From NCBI GenBank assembly GCA_029959085.1, contig JARWIR010000047.1, forward strand, positions 3,534,001 to 3,598,000: a DNA stretch of 64,000 nucleotides. The letters are read 5' to 3'. This document shows positions 33,701 to 45,394 of the stretch, one piece after another. This DNA is from Nemophila menziesii. Taxonomy: Eukaryota > Streptophyta > Magnoliopsida > Boraginales > Hydrophyllaceae. Positions within the stretch are counted from its first letter, which is position 1. Every line of letters begins with the position of its first letter. A model generated the notes under the pieces. That model made no database searches and had not been told where the DNA came from. It worked only from the letters and a program-made list of their open reading frames with translations. The translations under genes and the position numbers were made by a program.

Positions 33701-34765
33701 TGAGAGGTTTGAAATAAAAAAAATAACCTACATTAATAAAATGAAATTTATATGATTCATTAATTAATTTGTACCTTGATATAGGTTTATTTATAGTTTA
33801 ATACAAGTCATAGATACATGTATACAAAATTAATTGTTATTTTTAACATTGATATATATACAAACATTATCTTAATTAATTATTTTCCAATTTATTTTAA
33901 CTACGCTGGTACATTCTTGATAACTTTTTTATAACATTACAGAGTTGATGAAATTGAAACTTACCCATAAAGTTGTAAATAAGATAACATAAGAAATATT
34001 ATTTCTAGCATATAGTAGATCCATCAACAAAAAATGGAGGATTAAATGGTCGTGAATGATTATGAAATCTTAATAACATATTAGTTCACCGTAGAAAAAT
34101 ATACTATAATAATTAATTTGTAAGTAATAATTTCTTCAACTGTCAAATAAAAATATGTGGTTATGATGATGTTTCCAATGTGTTTCTCAGCTATTTTACA
34201 AGGAAAAAATATAAAATATCAACATGTATCCTTGTGTGGCAACCCAAATTTAATAAGTTATTGATAGTGTTGTGTTCTCATCTATTTAATACCTTTGTAC
34301 GGGACATATCATGTAACTTTTTCAACATCGTGTAAAATGTGAACAAAAAGTTTTATTTCTTTATCACTTCATTGAAGGTATGTTTCTTATGACAGTAACC
34401 TAATTTTATAGTGTATTATTTTTTAAATAAATAGTAATATCTGTATGAAAATGATCATTGATAAGGTTGTAAAGCATATGACACGAGAAGAATTTTGTGG
34501 CTTTATATTTTGTTTGACTAAATTAAATTCCTTATATTTATTTAAAAAATGGATAGTATTTAGTCTTGGATATCTGTTTTTAGTATAGTGGGTAAGGAGT
34601 ACATATTCCCGGATTATGCGTATGGATACATGAAATAATTTGACATATTCATTTTCTATTGAAATATACTATGGTATTGAAGTAGTACTAAATAAAAAGT
34701 TAATTTAAGAACTCTCAAAGTGATAAATAAATTTTTCATCAAAGGCTCGTATGGTATTAAATTTA

Positions 34766-34961
34766 GAGCATTGCTATATATCACCCCTATTTGATTCATC
34801 CTTATTTCACCTCCTATGTGTCACCACCGTATGTAGCATTAAAAAAAGTAGGAAAAAATAATTAATTCAGAGAGAGAGAAATAATTTGATTGGGTTTTAA
34901 AACCTCCATATATGAGGTGATTTAAGGGTGAACCAATAAGGGGTGATATATATCTTTACTC
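34766..34961. mobile_element. 196-bp Tourist-like MITE (TTA target duplication)
   Basis: The left end 'gagcattgctatatatcacc' and the reverse complement of the right end 'gagtaaagatatatatcacc' form imperfect ~35-bp inverted repeats that continue through 'cctatttgattcatcc'. Both ends are bordered by TTA (34763-34765 and 34962-34964), the usual 3-bp duplication of PIF/Harbinger elements. The interior includes an 'agagagagag' tract and is non-coding. The ends are well preserved, so it is relatively young. Confidence 0.78.
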
Positions 34962-35979
34962 TTAAACTTACACCAAATCTTAATTTCATAATTGATTACA
35001 AAATAGTAAATCATGTAAGACTTATATTCAATCTAAATAGTTAAGATATTGGGAAATGTTTTACCTATAAATTTTTTATCACTACTACTCACTAACTATC
35101 ATTTCTAAAAAAAGTGTCCTTTATGGTTCATATAAAGGGATTAGGCTTTCTAAGAGTAATTGAATTCTTGTTTGAAAAGAACAATAGTATAGATATTCAA
35201 GTCATAATTTCTACTTTATTGTGTATGAGAAAACTATCTTGCGTTGGAAATTACTTGATTTGTGTATGATTTAGGAATATCTACAAACTAAGGCCTTACA
35301 ATATTGAATATTCAATTTAGATAAGATACATGGATGGAATACTACGTTATGTCTAAAGGTGCGAAAAACGTTTTTATTATAGTGGTTCGTTGAGCATTCC
35401 AGGTTTGTACTAAATCTAAGTTTCTCATTCCATTACACGTGTATAATTATTTGACTTACTCCTTAGTTAACTTATAGTGTGTCAATAGTTTTAAAATTAT
35501 TATCCAATACATCAAATATGTATAATTTAATGTTGCATAAATAAAGAAATAAATACCTTTAGTTGAAACATATATAATTCCTCTTGTGACATTCTCACCT
35601 GAGATTCCATGTTGAGATTTCATTAAATCTAGGATTTTTTGTAGAGGACTCAAATATTATTCCCAATATTAATTTCTAGACATCCCAAAATTCCCTCTTG
35701 AGTTTATTAATCCACTAATACGATATCTAATGAATAAATTTAATTTATATCACGGTTAATACATTAAGGATACTATAAAAACTATTGCTAGAGAATAAAT
35801 GGTCTTGTGGTTCACTCGAAGATCCCTAACGAAATTTAATATATGTCCGAGTCAATAATCACATTAACATTAGGATAAAAATACTATGAAAAAATATATT
35901 AAAATTTATTAGATTCTTGACATAGTAGATCAATCTATGAATATATTGAGGAATAAATGGATTTGAATGTTGTGAAACA

Positions 35980-37300
35980 ACATATTAATACTATAGGAAT
36001 ATTTTCTATTACAAATAATTGCTAACGAATAATATTCTTGGATTGTTAAATAAAATTTATGGCACCAAACTATAGTGGGAAACTCTATGTTTTAGAGAAA
36101 ACGTTGAATGAAGTTGTTAGTACATCAAAACTTCTTTAATTGACGTCATTATAATAACAACATTTTTATGTTGATATTTCAATTTTACCCAAATTATCAA
36201 CTACCTATTTTGGAAAATCAACATTAAACACTAAAAAAATCTGTAACAACATCTTGATGGATTAATGAATTTTAGAAAATAATTCATGAGAAGTGATTGA
36301 TCAATACTTTTTCAATGGCATCTAATTTCGTAACAATTTTAAAAAGAAATTGTCCTATTTTTATTAGAATTGGTTTAAAATATTTGAATTTTCAGTGAAA
36401 GTGTATTGTATTTGGTTGAAATTAATATGTAATATTTCTAAGCTTGTGTCATTTTACACAAGAGAGATAGAGATAACCTAATAATAAAACCAACTTGTAA
36501 TAATCACAATAGTAGTATAAGACAAATGTAATATAGAAATAGAAAAATTAAATAAATAACTTTCTTTGATCAAATAGCAACCTAATGTATTATAGATCTA
36601 TACAAGTAACTACGACATGTACTAAAAATTATCCATAATTCACCCATATATATTCAAACTTAATAAATTATTTAATAAGTATTCCTGAATATATTATTTT
36701 CCCTTTTTTCTTTATAAGGTTTGTATTTGATACTTAATTTTATAAAAATATAAAATCATAAAATTGAAACATGTCCTCAATATTCTAAATATAATAAACT
36801 TTGATAAATATCTATAGATACTAGATATATTTAAATAAAAATTTGGGATTAAATGAATTGAAATTATTTTAGAAGAAAACATTAATACCATATTTGTTCA
36901 CCATAGAAACAAATACTATTACAATTAATTTGTAAAGAATAATATTATTGGATACTCCAATATACTTTTTGGCCTAACACCATAATGGAAAAATCCTAGT
37001 GATATACAAAATATTAAATGAAGTTGTTAGTACATGAATAATATCTACCATTGATATCTCTGTATCAACCACATATTCTGATGACATATCCATTTTACGC
37101 ATATTATCATCCAATTGTTCTTAAAAATAAATATCAACCAATAAAAAATATGCAATATCATTATTTATTGATAATGTTTTAACACCCGAATATAGTTCAA
37201 TATAGAATCAAGCAACTTACACAACTTACTCTCAAACTTTATAAATTAGGATTTAGATTACATCTAAAACTATACTTTCATTAATAATAACACAATAAAA
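35980..37300. repeat. Two 'R' family copies in direct repeat
   Basis: Copies at ~35980-36500 and ~36890-37300 share 'aatgaagttgttagtacat', 'caattttacccaaattatc'-type stretches and 'atgtaatatttctaag'. The first copy extends through the family's 3' landmark ('gtgtcattttacacaagaga'). No coding content is seen. 37300-37840 contains a (TA)n run near 37350 and otherwise nothing recognisable. Confidence 0.5.
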
Positions 37301-37839
37301 GAAGATATATAGAGATAAGTGAATAATGTTGTTCATCTCCAAACTTCAAGATATATATATATATACACTTTTTATTAGGTTTTTAATCTAATCCATTTAA
37401 ATAGATAAGGGATCAAAGGGTGAACCCATCTACGTAATATTTTGGTTGACACAATTGTTTTAGTAAATGGACTTAAAAAACAACATGAATAACAAATGAG
37501 GTGAAATTACAAAGATCAACAACCCAAATATTTTAGCAACCAATAAAGAATTATTAGAATTTTTATTTACCTAATACATCAATCTACACCTTATAGTACA
37601 AGGCAGCTTTGTCAAGACATAACATCTTCATCATTCGGGTACCGTTCATATTTTTTCAAACTAGCCCACTCATCACAAATTCTATGTACATGTTAAACAA
37701 TGTATAAACCTTAACAAACATACAACAAGCTCAATAGATATATTTAAATTTGCTGATATTGAAGATCTAAGTGCACATATCTAAAGGATAGTCTTTAAGT
37801 ATATATTCTAATTAACATATTATATTCAAAGGCAAGATA

Positions 37840-38290
37840 ATTTCTAAAGAATTAAAAATTTATCATCGACATGCCTAGTTTTTTCTTGGTACATATGGTG
37901 TTTCCTTAATTGAATAGAACTCTATTAGAAGTATAGTAACAATTGACTTAGTCAACTTCAACTCATTAATCATTCTCCATAATTAAATAAATTTTTTAAA
38001 GAAATTACATATGTCAACATACTCATATTCTGTAGTAGATAATTCTAGTAAAGGATGCAACCAAGATTTACATGTAATGCAATTTTTACCAACTATTCAA
38101 CTAGAAGAAGTAGTGGACTTCCTAGATTTTCTATACTAGCAAAATCATCATCTCCATAACCAACTAACTAAAAGCCACATTCCAACTACCATAACAAATA
38201 CCAACATCAAGTCTACTTTAACAATAGATACGACGATTTTTATGTAGTTGAATAGTCCATGCCACTATTACACATAAACCTACTAAGGAA
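37840..38290 (-). pseudogene. Ty1-copia polymerase relic, RNase H region
   Basis: Minus-strand reading across several frames gives landmarks of the plant copia RNase H in the correct order: L-D-V-G-I-C-Y-G then G-Y-G-D-D-D-F-A (~38230-38135), R-K-S-T-T-S (~38110), C-I-T-C-K-S-W-L (~38070), E-L-S-T-T-E-Y-E-Y-V (~38045-38015), N-E-L-K-L-T-K-S-I-V (~37970-37940), and E-K-T-R-H-V-D-D-K-F (~37885-37855). Frameshifts and stops interrupt it throughout. Upstream parts (reverse transcriptase, integrase) would lie beyond 38290, exactly where the CACTA element begins, so the CACTA end probably cut into this copia copy. No LTRs were identified. Confidence 0.78.
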
Positions 38291-38292
38291 TG

Positions 38293-39490
38293 TGTCACTA
38301 CAAGAAAACAGAGAAAAAACGACGCTATTTTTGGCTTTCGACGACGCAAACGGCGCGTCCCCAAAAAAATGCGACCGTCGTTTTATATTAACAACGCTGA
38401 TCGCGAAGCGTCTCTATTAAGTTGTGATATTAGGGACGCATGTTACCAAGCGTCGTTAATTAGTATAGCGTCGCCAATTTGTTATAGACATTACAGACGC
38501 TATTGCTTCACGCGTCGACTATTTAGTGGGATATATGTCGACGCAAAACAGACTTGCGTCCCGAATGTCTTAAAGTAAATGACAACGCTTTTTAACTAAG
38601 CGTCGGCCATTTAGTGGGGTATAGTGGGATATGTGTCGACACACATCAGACTTGCGTCCTCAATCTTTAGCTACAATTCCTGTTCTCCACTCAATGTTAT
38701 TACTGCAAACTTTTGCTCTAAATAATGCACAAAAAATATAAGTCAAAGCAATCACTTACGGTTACAGCACCACAGGCTAAAAACTGCTTTCATATCAACA
38801 TTTTTTATAAAGAACAAAATATCCATCAATTTTAAGTCAAAACATTAGATCCCATCTCTACATGTACGATACTAAAGAAGCTATGCTCTCATATACCATA
38901 TCAAAATTCTCAACTAGACTCAAAAGTAACTACATAACTAAAAAGGTTGATGCTAAAAAATGAATGAACAAGCCAGCCTATATCAATTTCTTCTTTTGGA
39001 AATATCGCTTCAAGTAAAGTATTTGTTTGACCAATTGAAGCACCAATGCAAACTGCAAATGACATTATACTGTACCATGCCACCCTAGTGTTTGTCGTTT
39101 CACTTACAGACCACATGACAGATTGTCTGCAAACCATAATTTGTTAGGGACTGAAAAAAATACGAGGGGGCGAAAAAGCAAATTAGATAGCAAATTAGAT
39201 ATCATGCCGTTTCAAAAAGATAACACTTACTTAGACTTGAGATACAAAATATTTTCATGGATAGCTTTCACTGTTGCTTCAAGCTTTGCAAGCTCAAGCT
39301 CAAATCCCTACAAAAAGCATGAAAAGTTTAAATACTTTAATTACGTTGATGCCCCTATGGTAAGAAGAGATTGCTATTAGGGACTAAAAAAGTAAATACT
39401 AGCTAGAATATTCTAACCTCAGAGTTTTTCTTTTCTGGACACGGATGCCCAATCTTTAGTTGCAACTCCTGTTCTCCACTCAATGTTCAT
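38293..39490 (+). mobile_element. CACTA element end carrying a captured p24 gene fragment (Pack-CACTA-like)
   Basis: Starts with the canonical terminus 'cactacaagaaaacagag', preceded by 'tgt'. 38320-38660 is packed with sub-terminal repeats around 'gcgtc/gacgc' ('caagcgtcgttaat', 'tcacgcgtcgac', 'ctaagcgtcggcc'), the transposase-binding architecture of CACTA elements and far more GC-rich than its surroundings. The internal part holds p24 exons in antisense orientation. A 38-bp direct repeat ('caatctttag' to 'cactcaatgtt') lies at 38661-38698 and 39450-39487, bracketing the captured DNA. The other CACTA end was not found, so the true right boundary is unknown; the open frame at 38369-38578 is an artefact of the repeats. 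Confidence 0.8.
38980..39307 (-). pseudogene. p24-delta family (emp24/GOLD cargo receptor) fragment, two exons
   Basis: Two minus-strand exons keep canonical splice sites and phase. Exon 39307-39231, preceded by 'tttttgtag' and followed by 'gtaagtg', reads G-F-E-L-E-L-A-K-L-E-A then H-E-N-I-L-Y-L-K-S, the coiled-coil part. Exon 39126 to ~38980, preceded by 'tttgcag', reads W-S-V-S-E-T-T-N-T-R-V-A-W then S-I-M-S-F-A-V-C-I, the membrane segment, and ends in a degraded tail. Family members end in a short cytosolic tail with paired aromatic and lysine residues that bind COPII/COPI; here the region after the membrane segment reads F-P-K-E-E-I-D-I and runs on into element sequence, so the tail and stop appear lost. 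The intron is 104 bp. The N-terminal signal peptide and GOLD domain are absent. It lies inside a CACTA element and represents captured genomic (intron-containing) DNA. p24 proteins cycle between ER and Golgi; this fragment cannot do so. Confidence 0.85.
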
Positions 39491-41214
39491 ACTTATTCGT
39501 CCGTTAAAATATATATTTACCATCTCCACCAAAAAATAATCTCTAACTTGGGCCATCTCCAGCTGTTGCACTAAATTGATATTTACTGCCAAATAAAATA
39601 ATCAAACAAGTCCGTAAATATACCATAACATATGATACGGTGGAAAATATATATTTATCACATTCCCAAAAATATACGATCACATTTGCGAATCAAGTCC
39701 TACAACACAAGAAAATATTAAATTTACGTTAATATTATATAGGTAGTGAAATTAAGCATTAGGTCTACAATGTATATATACAAATTTGGTCTAGTAATAA
39801 TCATGGCATACATGTATGAATCTATAACATTTGTATAATGTAAATGATCGATTTTTAGTTATTTTTTCTCAAATTAATTTAATAATTATGATAATTGATG
39901 AAATTCGTGTTCTTTTTTTGCAATTGGCGAAAAACTTATACCGAATAAAAATAAGCTTTTCTAAATGTGAAATCAATCAAAGATTTAAAATTTCATAATA
40001 TTAATGTTTATTTTATGTTTATGTTTGTATTTTGTAGAGGATTTATGGGATAGAATCCAGCATCTTTCCAAACGTGGATGGAAATTTGATAGAGGTAATC
40101 TTTTAATTGTATTTTTTCTTTTTCTTGTTTTATCCTCAGTCATTTCTCCTATTCCTTGCAATTATATTTCCAAATTGAAATAATTTTATAATTATCTTGG
40201 ATATAAATTTTTTATAATATGAAACTAAGTTTCGTTATTATTTTGAATACGTTTTTTATTTTGCCAACTACAATAGCCTATAGAATACAAAAGTATGAAG
40301 ATGAGTTGGAGTAGCCTCAGAGGATAAGAAGGTTTTTTTTATATATTCCCTGCTAGTAAACTTAAGGTTTGGTATAATCTCTTTCAATATATTATACACA
40401 ACTTCGTACCTATGTAGCGTTGCTATAAGTTATCATTTTCCAACATGTGTAATTTCAGGATTTTTAACATATAGATTATTTTGTGGCTAACAGTATTTAC
40501 GATGTTCTCTTGTAGTTAGATGGTGGTGTAGTAAAATGTATTGATTTAAGTTTTTTTTATTAGCTTACTAAATGACAATATAATACACATTGGTTATGAA
40601 TCATTGGGTATTTACGTAATTAATAATAGGAAAATTTCCTTGAAGTATCCCTCTTTTTTCGGTTTTGTGTTAGCACGGCTTTGGCACATGGTAGTAAAAT
40701 TTGATGCAGAAACTAACTAGGATGAAGATAAAGCTAGAGGACAATTTAAGTAACTTACAAAGTTCATTCCCTTTAGCAGTTTCAACTTTTTAGGCTGAGA
40801 GAATATATATTATACTCACCTTATGGTTTATGAAATTTATTTTGATGAAGTTGATAAGGTGAAGTTATTTTCCTATAAATTTAATTTCATTATAGATCCC
40901 TCTATTATCCAATTATGGAACTTTTGGTTCCAATAATATGCAGAAGTTGCACAATAAATCTATATATTATGCGACAGTTTCACTCTACATACAAAAATAT
41001 GCATATTTCAGTTAGGTCCCTATATATTGCCAACGTTTCAATATAATTACCTATATCCTATGAAATTTCTCATTCAAGGGAACAACCTATAGGTCAAGTA
41101 CCAAAAAGAAATTTTGCTCTTAAATATAAAAGATTTAATTTAATTTTCAAGAGTAATAATTATATATTAAAAAAGATGAAGATCTTTGAATAACAAGGCA
41201 AATGGTTAGTATTT
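39490..41214. other. Mostly unassigned; one exon-like piece
   Basis: 40040-40096 on the plus strand looks like an exon: preceded by 'attttgtag', followed by 'gtaatctt', reading D-L-W-D-R-I-Q-H-L-S-K-R-G-W-K. I do not recognise the protein. 40900-41050 has the 'tataggtccctatata'-type dispersed motif. The remainder is AT-rich with nothing visible. A short direct repeat 'aataacaaggcaaatggtta' occurs at ~41190 and again at ~41236. Confidence 0.35.
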
Positions 41215-43074
41215 ATCTTCTCTTGTGCTGAAGAAATAACAAGGAAAATGGTTAAGTTTTCTCTTCTCTTGATCTCATAACTTGTGGATTTTCATAATTC
41301 TCAATGTATTAATCATTTTCAATAAGTGTAGTAAAATACATTTACTTATTATTCACCACCTTCATCTTACTATTCTCATTAAAGTCAACTATAACCAAAA
41401 TTACTATATTCCTACAAGCGATATGTCATTCATAGGTTCTTCTTGGTGGCTTACCAAATATTTAATGAATCGTGTCACCTTTTGCCGTCTTTTCAAGTTA
41501 GGAGACTAAACTATGTAAATATTGGGAATTGTTAATTATTTTCGTCATTGTTAGGGAGCAGTTGTTTCCTTTGAGATTTTCATATTTAAGATCTAATTGC
41601 TGAAAAATAGCCAAAAATATGTTGTCTGTGCTTATCAGTGACTTGTGGATCTTTTGGTTAAACATCTTTTTTAATTAATATAAAAAAATTATAAGATTAG
41701 TTGTTTATTAAAAACATCTTATTCGATGGTTCACATCATAATTGAATCAATTTAGATGATAAAAAGAGAAATATTTATCAACCAAAAATATACTATAAAG
41801 TTAATATGGAACCCTAATTTTCCTTAACCGCTTCTATCCTATCCACCTTCATATTTTTTCTTCTCTGTACCTTCATATTTTTTTCCCAGCTACCTTCGTA
41901 TTTTTTCTGATCAACCTTCAAATTTATATGAAAATTTCATCTCTTTTTCACATTTACCCAATATCAAATCATACCCATCAATTTTATTCTCTTGAATTTA
42001 TTTATAGTCTCAGTAATTTGACCGCAAGTTTACAGGTATAATCTATACTTGCACAACTATTTTCATTCTATAAAAAATATATTTGAATTTACAATTGAAT
42101 ATATTAATTTGTGCATTTTTATTAAATATTTACAAACAATCAATTAAAAGTTACATATAATGGGAATTTTTTCCTCTAAGATATTTATATGAGAATTTGG
42201 TTTGAGATTATAATTATGATTAATATCATTATTTATAAAAATAGAATTTTCAAAAATAATGTCTATAATTTTTGTATTATATTCTACGATATTATAAAAT
42301 ATTTCTTGATAAAGTATAGTTTCAAAATAAAAGCCATACCTTTAACAGGATTATTTTTATAGGATAGGTCATACTCTAGTTATTATATCTTAATACAGAT
42401 AATTGAAAATTTTAAATCAAATAATTACATATAGGTACATGTATATACATTAAATATAAATATACATTAGATATAAAAAAATGGTCAAATATGGTTTCTG
42501 CTAATATTGTCTTTCAATATATATGTGTTGTATTTTTATGAATTATATTGAAAATTATATGAGTTATTTGATAATAGTTTTTATTTTCTCGAAAATTCAT
42601 AAATATATATATATATAATATTATCTTATCTGAATGTAGATAAATATTATGTAAAATCAAATAACTATATATATATATATTATATATATTGAATATCAAA
42701 TTACATTGTTAATATACTATTGATGTGAAGTTTTTTGTTCTTAATGAAGTTAAGAAAGTTATATAACTAGATTAGATTAAAATAAATTTGTGAGAAAAAT
42801 AATTTTAAACATTCAATATTTATTTACTTGTATTTTATTTAATATTATAGTGTACTGGAATGTTCAGCAATCAAAAAGAAATTTAAGTTAAATATATTTT
42901 TTATGAATTATGTCAACCAAATTTTATATATTTATCTATATTATATTAGTTTGAAAGAATATTACAGTTCAGTGCACACATAAATCTATCTTTTGTATAT
43001 ATTACAAGAATACTATTTTTTCTGCAGAAAAAATTTATGTTTATACTTTTTAGAATACATAAGAAGATCATATT

Positions 43075-43113
43075 ATGATTGTTGAGCGTGACATTTCAAG
43101 ACATTTCTATGAG
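43075..43113 (+). other. Exon-like piece conserved in the triplicated unit
   Basis: Starts with ATG, reads M-I-V-E-R-D-I-S-R-H-F-Y-E and is followed by the donor-like 'gttagt'. Copy 2 (52856-52894) keeps M-I-V-D-H-N-I-S-K-H-F-Y-E and the donor, with replacements at three codons; copy 3 has a deletion here (~60590). Too short to identify. Confidence 0.25.
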
Positions 43114-44092
43114 GTTAGTTTGTTTTACTATATTTGTGTTATATATTAAAATATATTTTCGAAGTATAAGTTTTCTATTTTCACTTATTTTACTTGAAAT
43201 ACGTAATCTCTTTAATGAGAAAAGGTAATGTGATTATTTTGTAAGTTATTTTAGATTTTCAATTTAACATATGTTTTTACATAATTTAATGTAGACTATG
43301 TTAAACTATAGAAAGTAAGAAATTATTTAATTACTATACATCTTTGATTTACTAATCACACACTAATCTTATGATACCTAACTTCTAAAAACAATTGAAT
43401 TGTGTATCAAATCCACATTTTCAACAAAATAGATAATAGTTATTAGTTGATAACACTTATAATAAACTATATAAATTCTAGAATCGTTTAATTAAAGTAC
43501 AAGTTTGGTTGACTAATTGAACAAAAATCCTTTCATACCAAACTGAACCTTCAATTGTATCACTCAAAATTAAATACTTTTTGCCTTTCTACTTGATAAA
43601 AAATATAGAATTGTAATTGTAATGTTAGATGATTCTCTCATGGTTATAATTATTTAACATATCATACATGTATTTAAATTATACTTAAATGAAATTAAAG
43701 CTCTTTGTATTTTTTTCATAATTAAATTAAAGGATTCAATCTGAGTTAAATAATCATGATTTCATTCATATTTTTCTAATATGTCATATTACTAATATCA
43801 AACCTATCAATTTGCTGAATAATAGCCACATGCAAACCATAAATGTATTAAAATGAATTTGTTTTTGAGGTAAACATGTACTAATTGATAATTCATAATT
43901 TCATCTTTTTTTCCATGTACCAAATATATTATATAAACTCGAAATAAATAGATATTTTTCAGAACTAAGTTCACTCCTTTAAATTTATAGAATCACCCAA
44001 AAAGTTCATTATATTAATTTATTTTAATGTTTCTTTTTGCATTTTATTTAAATTTTTTATAATCTTTATCAATCTTTTTTATCATATTATAG

Positions 44093-44150
44093 GGAAATTC
44101 GTGAGTTGATGTCACAATTTATTCAAGAAGATGAGAAAGAGCTTCTCCAA
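44093..44150 (+). other. 58-nt exon-like piece b, copy 1
   Basis: Preceded by a T-rich tract and 'catattatag', followed by 'gttagtatt'. In phase 1 it reads E-I-R-E-L-M-S-Q-F-I-Q-E-D-E-K-E-L-L-Q, an amphipathic helix-like stretch. A related 58-nt piece lies 394 bp downstream (44487-44544), and both recur in copy 3 at 61686-61743 and 62079-62136 with length and phase kept. In copy 2 the pieces are degraded. Looks like a tandemly duplicated exon of an unknown gene, but a non-coding repeat remains possible. Confidence 0.35.
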
Positions 44151-44486
44151 GTTAGTATTATTAACGTTTTCTTACTTCTTCAAGTAGATTTAGTTATTTG
44201 CATGCTGACTTAATTTAGGGCTTGTTTAACTTTTTAAATATATATTTTAAATTTATAAATCACTCCGTGTATCATGTAAAAGTGATACCTACACCATCTA
44301 ATGTTCGATTTATACATTTTTTAAAAATACAATATATAAACTCGCAATAAATCTGAAATAAGTTATCCCCCTTGACTTTATTAAAACCCTCTACAAGCTC
44401 ATTATATTCTTTTGTTTTTCATATATCTTTTTAACATTAGTTTTTAAATTTTTATGCTCTTTATCAATTTATTTGTCATATTATAG

Positions 44487-44544
44487 GGAATTTCGCAAGC
44501 TATTATCACAATTTATTCATGTAGAGGAGAATAAGCTTCTCCAA
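44487..44544 (+). other. 58-nt exon-like piece c, copy 1
   Basis: Preceded by 'catattatag' and followed by 'gttagtatt', as for piece b. Reads E-F-R-K-L-L-S-Q-F-I-H-V-E-E-N-K-L-L-Q in the same phase. Differences from piece b mostly spare the Leu/Ile/Phe positions. Copy 3 has lost the GT donor ('attagt'). Confidence 0.35.
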
Positions 44545-44736
44545 GTTAGTATTATTAACCTTTCCTTACTTTTTTAAGTAAATTTGGTGATTTATAATAG
44601 TTTGTACGTGTATGGTTGCATAATTTAGTGATAATATATATAAAAATAATTAGACATGGATAGATAATTTGATCTTCATTTATTAGTTTGTCTAAATTGT
44701 GTATATATTATAAAAACTAACATGAGTAGGATTTAC

Positions 44737-44815
44737 CTCAGGAATTTCAATGATTATAGATTTAAGAGAAGAAGCCCTTTCAATACAGTAGGAGATAATA
44801 TCTCGAGAGAAAATG
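44737..44815 (-). other. Minus-strand exon-like piece conserved in all three units
   Basis: Reads F-S-R-D-I-I-S-Y-C-I-E-R then S-L-K-S-I-I-I-E-I-P-E and ends before the donor-like 'gtaaatcc'. Copy 2 (~54772-54850) and copy 3 (~62326-62405) keep the same frame and donor, with substitutions. The strand is opposite to pieces b and c, so at least two sources would be needed. The protein is not recognised. Confidence 0.3.
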
Positions 44816-45210
44816 ATTATGACTCACTCTTTGCATTTCTCCTTTAAAAATTGAATATTGAACATCATCAAGTGCCGAGAACTCTGATCTTGCAAATGAA
44901 AGGCATCATAAGAATTTAATTTCAACCAGGCCTAATGGGCAATAAACTCCAAAATAAGTTTAGCAACCCCTTCTTAGCCCAAAAAAAAATATCTTCCTCT
45001 TAACATACATATATTGTAAGAACCAAGTGTGAATTTGTGAGTCTATTACACAAATTTGAAAAACAATAAATACCATTCTAGTAAGTAATTTACTCTATTT
45101 ACATGTAGAAACACTTTTGCACATTTGTCTTCAATCGTGAAATTTAGTTGTTGAACATTGGATTGTGAAAGTAGCATTTTCTTGCAAGTCATGAGTGTCA
45201 TATTTAGTAT

Positions 45211-45213
45211 ATG

Positions 45214-45256
<43 letters not shown>
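45211..45256. repeat. (TA)n microsatellite
   Basis: About 23 perfect TA units. In copy 2 of the triplicated unit a ~640-bp segment (55230-55865) occupies this place, and in copy 3 only a short TA run is present (62817-62830). Confidence 0.95.
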
Positions 45257-45258
<2 letters not shown>

Positions 45259-45394
45259 GTCTTGTAAATGAGGAAATAAGTTAGTTAATATTATTTTTAT
45301 CTTATAGGAAAATTATGTAAAAGTTTAAAATTCTACATGTAATAACATTTAAACAAGAAATAACTTTTCAAAATTATTTTCTAAGTAATAAAAC

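Noticed and set aside
38369..38578. A 69-codon plus-strand gene inside the CACTA end
   Set aside because: It lies wholly within the gcgtc sub-terminal repeats and has no protein features.
40504..40517. Possible right end of the CACTA element ('ttctcttgtagtt')
   Set aside because: Two mismatches to the reverse complement of the left end, no clear gacgc sub-terminal repeats before it and no matching 3-bp target duplication.
41282..41509. 75-codon frame shared with 58695-58955 as a real small gene
   Set aside because: Homologous because the whole unit is triplicated; copy 2 (49400-49620) has stops and frameshifts, and no domain is recognised.
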